A stretch of DNA of 64,000 nucleotides from Dillenia suffruticosa (taxonomy: Eukaryota; Streptophyta; Magnoliopsida; Dilleniales; Dilleniaceae). The stretch spans positions 5,652,001 through 5,716,000 of the forward strand of contig JAVTVX010000005.1 of NCBI GenBank assembly GCA_033439265.1, read 5' to 3'. Under the pieces are notes generated by a model, which was not told the DNA's origin, ran no database searches, and saw only the letters and a list, made by a program, of their open reading frames with translations. Every line of letters begins with the position of its first letter. Position 1 is the stretch's first letter. This document shows, in pieces, positions 61,501 to 64,000 of this stretch. Both the position numbers and the translations under genes were made by a program.

Positions 61501-63059
61501 AACCGGTACTAGTTGACCATGTCAAACTAACCTCCTTTGTTAGGAACCACTATCTTGTTTGGCCACGGGTAGGTGCACGATAAGCTTGGGTTACTAAGCA
61601 CAATCTCATAAGTTAAGAGACCCAATGGCAGTTGCTATTTTTCCTAGCTAAAGAACTTTCCTTCATCTTACATTTTTGATTTTGTACCATGTAGCTTGGC
61701 CTTACCTTCACAGAAGATTTCCAATTAGCATATAGTAGAGATTGGCATTTCTCATGTAAACTTTGGCTTTATTTGGAAAGTTAGGCTGCAAACAACTCTT
61801 ATGTTTTATCTCAAACGTTCATTATTCTACTAAAGCATCATAATCTTATATAAATCCCGTAACATCATTGATGTTCAGAGTGGAACTTGTTTCCTACTTT
61901 GCATATGCAGCACTTGGCAAATTCTTTTCCAAATTCAGGTGGATGGAACACATAATAAAGCAAAAGGTCAGGCATACTCAAGCGCTTGAACTGCTAGAAA
62001 TGATATGCCATGAAACAACAGAGTTAGAAGGGATGCGCAAAATTTTGTTCTTGGCTATTGAGAATGGGCTAATAGAATTCATCACTGAAGTATTTGATCG
62101 CTATCCTGATATGCTATGGTCCTATGATGACTATGGCCGAAATCCCTTCAGTTTTGCAGTATTGCAGCGCCAGGAGAAGATCTTTAACCTTTTATATGAA
62201 ATGGGGGCAAAGAAACATCTTCTAGTGGGATATAAAGATAAATTTGATAATTATATGTTACACCATGCAGCAATGCTAGCGCCTCCTTTACGACTACGCA
62301 AACAATCTGGTGCAGCTCTGCAATTCCAAAGGGAGCTACATTGGTTTGAGGTTATCATTCTTCCCTTGCGCTTTAAGTTATTTTAAAATTTTGTGAACTC
62401 TATGTTGATCCTTTTTCATTTCAAATGCATTGATGCTATCATAGGAAGTGAAAACAGTTGTGGACCCCAAGTGCATAGACGCTAGAAACATAGAGGGCAA
62501 AACACCGCTTGAATTGTTCACTATTCAGCATGATGACTTACGTAAAGAAGGCGAAAGATGGATGAAGGACACAGCATCATCAAGCATGATTGCAGCCACT
62601 CTTATTGCCACAATGACATTCACGGCAGCATTTACTGTTCCAGGAGGGAATGATCAAAACACAGGATTTGTCATGTTTCTAAAAAGCGACTCATCTTTGG
62701 TTACCCCGTTTATGATTTTCATCATATCAGATGCATTATCACTCTTATCATCTTCAGCATCAGTTTTATCATTCCTAGGAATCCTCACATCCAGGTATGC
62801 ACAGGAAGATTTTAGAGAAAAATTGCCTAGGAAGATGATATTTGGCCTTTTTACACTTTTCGTGTCTATGGCATCGATGATGGTAGCATTTGCTGCAACC
62901 CTTTTCATGATGCTCCACAAACGAATACATTGGGTCATTTACCCAATTGCTATATGTGGCGGCATACCTATACTTCTTTTTGTTTTGTTTCAATTTCGTC
63001 TTTTGTTTGGCCTGATCAAATCTACATATGGACCTGGCATTTTTAACAAGAAAAACTAA
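58566..63059 (+). CDS. Gene C: gag-like/ankyrin/PGG-domain membrane protein, apparently intact
   Basis: Exon model: 58566-58914, 59322-59879, 60229-60378, a possible 69-nt exon 60895-60963, 61881-62350 and 62445-63059. All joins keep frame, giving about 713 or 736 residues. Residues 1-116 resemble a Copia gag N-terminus (LTKDRENYENWSESVKTYLM, LWDVIDG, WRKKNAMAL, SAKGIWEDLEK). Ankyrin repeats follow at about 157-246 (TVLHLAVTAGHKEIVENLLE, DGYTALAIAARGG). Exon 3 has the family signature FWKRWIYS. The C-terminus has ERWMKDTASSSMIAATLIAT with TVPGGND and four transmembrane segments. PGG/ankyrin proteins of the ITN1/ACD6 group act at membranes in stress and defence signalling; a similar role is inferred. 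The acceptor near 61879-61881 and the 69-nt exon are uncertain. Confidence 0.85.
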
Positions 63060-63571
63060 AAAGGGCCGAAATCATTTTTCAACAAAAACAAGAAAAAGTT
63101 GCCAAGAAAGCAATTGTAATTTCTTTTCCTTTTCTTGTTTGGATTTAATATACGGTACATTATTTCAGGCATGAAAGCCTGCCATATAAAGATTGTACTC
63201 TTTCTAATAGTAAATGTTCTTAAGCCTCCTTAGTTGAGTACATTGATGTCTCTTGCCATATATTGATCGTGAGAGATGCGAGGAGCATCAAAAGAAGCAC
63301 CAGAGACAATGTTGTCATTAAGAAAAACACATAATGTAACCTTGGTAGAAATGTCACCAAAGATGCGCTAGTGCAGAGTGCAATGCATAGTAAAATGGTG
63401 AAAACCGGGGATATGCTTTTTATGAATATTTAATGTTTCACTCAATAGCCAAACTTTTGAATTTTAGTTTTATCATTTCTTTTTTCAAGTTTGCATTTTC
63501 TTCGAGAGTAGAAATTACCAATCATAGACTACTAGTTAGAACATAAAGCTGGTGGAAATCTTCGAATAGTC
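63060..63571. other. 3' flank of gene C
   Basis: It includes the ~85-bp repeat shared with 53212-53300 (63268-63350), with the short hydrophobic minus-strand frame MTTLSLVLLLMLLASL. TAGTAAATGTTCTT near 63209 could be near the transcript end. No other gene. Confidence 0.5.
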
Positions 63572-64000
63572 ATGGAAGGGGAATGCTGCAACCCAGATGA
63601 GATCGGTGAAGAGATGGACCTCCTTCGGAGGAGCAACAAAAAAGCCAAGCAAAGCAAGGGCTCTGACGAATCTCAACCCATGCCATCCTTTAGAGACATG
63701 TTACTTGGGCGATCATGCGAGAACAGGAGTGAGGCAATGGACTAGGAAATAAACTCTGACTCATACTATGAAGGTTATCTAGAGGAGGATGCTCTAGGTG
63801 AATATGGTCAAATGCCTACTATCCCAGTGTCAAATGAGAAATTAAAGGAATTATGGAAGCCTCGGAGAAATTCACTGACAATCAAACTACTGGGAAAGGA
63901 TATCAGCTACCATCTAATGAACACTAAGATAAACCTACCGTGGAAAAATGAAGGTGCAGTAGAACTTTTAGACCTGGGTGCGGGCTTTTTTCTTGCCAAA
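63572..64000 (+). pseudogene. L1-type LINE ORF1 (DUF4283-like), 5' part, cut by window edge
   Basis: It starts ATG 63572 (MEGECCNPDEIGEEMDLLRR). A TAG at 63743-63745 interrupts it after about 57 codons. The same frame then continues through WKPRRNSLTIKLLGKDISYH, INLPWKNEGAVELLDLG and GFFLAK to the window end. The pattern W.PWR.SLIVKLLGK...LW...G...DLG..FFL is the DUF4283 RNA-binding region of plant L1 ORF1 proteins. The stop suggests a dead copy; the endonuclease/reverse transcriptase ORF would lie to the right. Confidence 0.75.

Overview
This window looks like nuclear DNA of a eudicot plant, probably a woody species, although the species cannot be read from the sequence. The evidence is GT-AG introns, plant Copia and Gypsy LTR retrotransposons, a CACTA transposon, hAT-type MITEs, LINE remnants, AT-rich spacers and a plant-specific family of ankyrin-repeat/PGG membrane proteins (ITN1-like).

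The backbone is a decayed tandem array of one gene family. Each unit was originally a promoter with a CCAAT box and TATAAATA, then a Copia-gag-like exon, an ankyrin exon, short linker exons, a second helical exon and a last exon with the PGG domain, followed by a characteristic AT-rich 3' flank. Only the rightmost copy, gene C (58566-63059), looks intact. Gene A (6664-8094) keeps only its 3' exons; a Copia element sits in the upstream intron and one exon carries a 1-bp insertion. Gene B (30174-45390) is a pseudogene. A MITE lies in its ankyrin exon, about 12 kb of nested retrotransposons fill one intron, and it has stops, frameshifts and a lost splice donor. Fragment D (54185-54511) is only the last part of the last exon. 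Promoter copies near 9.7 and 52.05 kb have no gene behind them.

Region by region: 1-6287 is a minus-strand Copia element running off the left edge (5' LTR 5865-6287, gag-pol with five nonsense codons and a frameshift). 6288-9760 is gene A, its 3' flank and an orphan promoter. 9761-19950 is AT-rich, gene-free DNA with an RTE-LINE remnant, a pair of ~515-bp direct repeats and several tandem repeats. 19960-26634 is a three-LTR composite of a small non-autonomous minus-strand LTR element, with a 4.0-kb CACTA element (20609-24617) nested inside; flanking CCATG/CCGTG marks the original target site. 26635-29640 is spacer, then another 3' flank and promoter copy. 30174-45390 is gene B, whose intron holds a gag-protease-only Gypsy element (31542-38755, TSD ACCAT) and a 2.96-kb solo LTR (39182-42141, TSD GAATG). 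45391-57720 is a run of 3'-flank copies, a second hAT MITE (51448-51886, TSD TGCGTGAG), fragment D and other repeats. 57720-63059 is the promoter and body of gene C. From 63572 to the right edge is the start of an L1-type LINE ORF1 with an early stop.

The most notable biology is the gene family itself: an N-terminal retrotransposon-gag-like domain joined to an ankyrin-PGG membrane protein, present in both gene C and pseudogene B, so the fusion is older than the duplication. No prokaryotic systems, CRISPR arrays, rRNA genes or convincing tRNA genes were seen.
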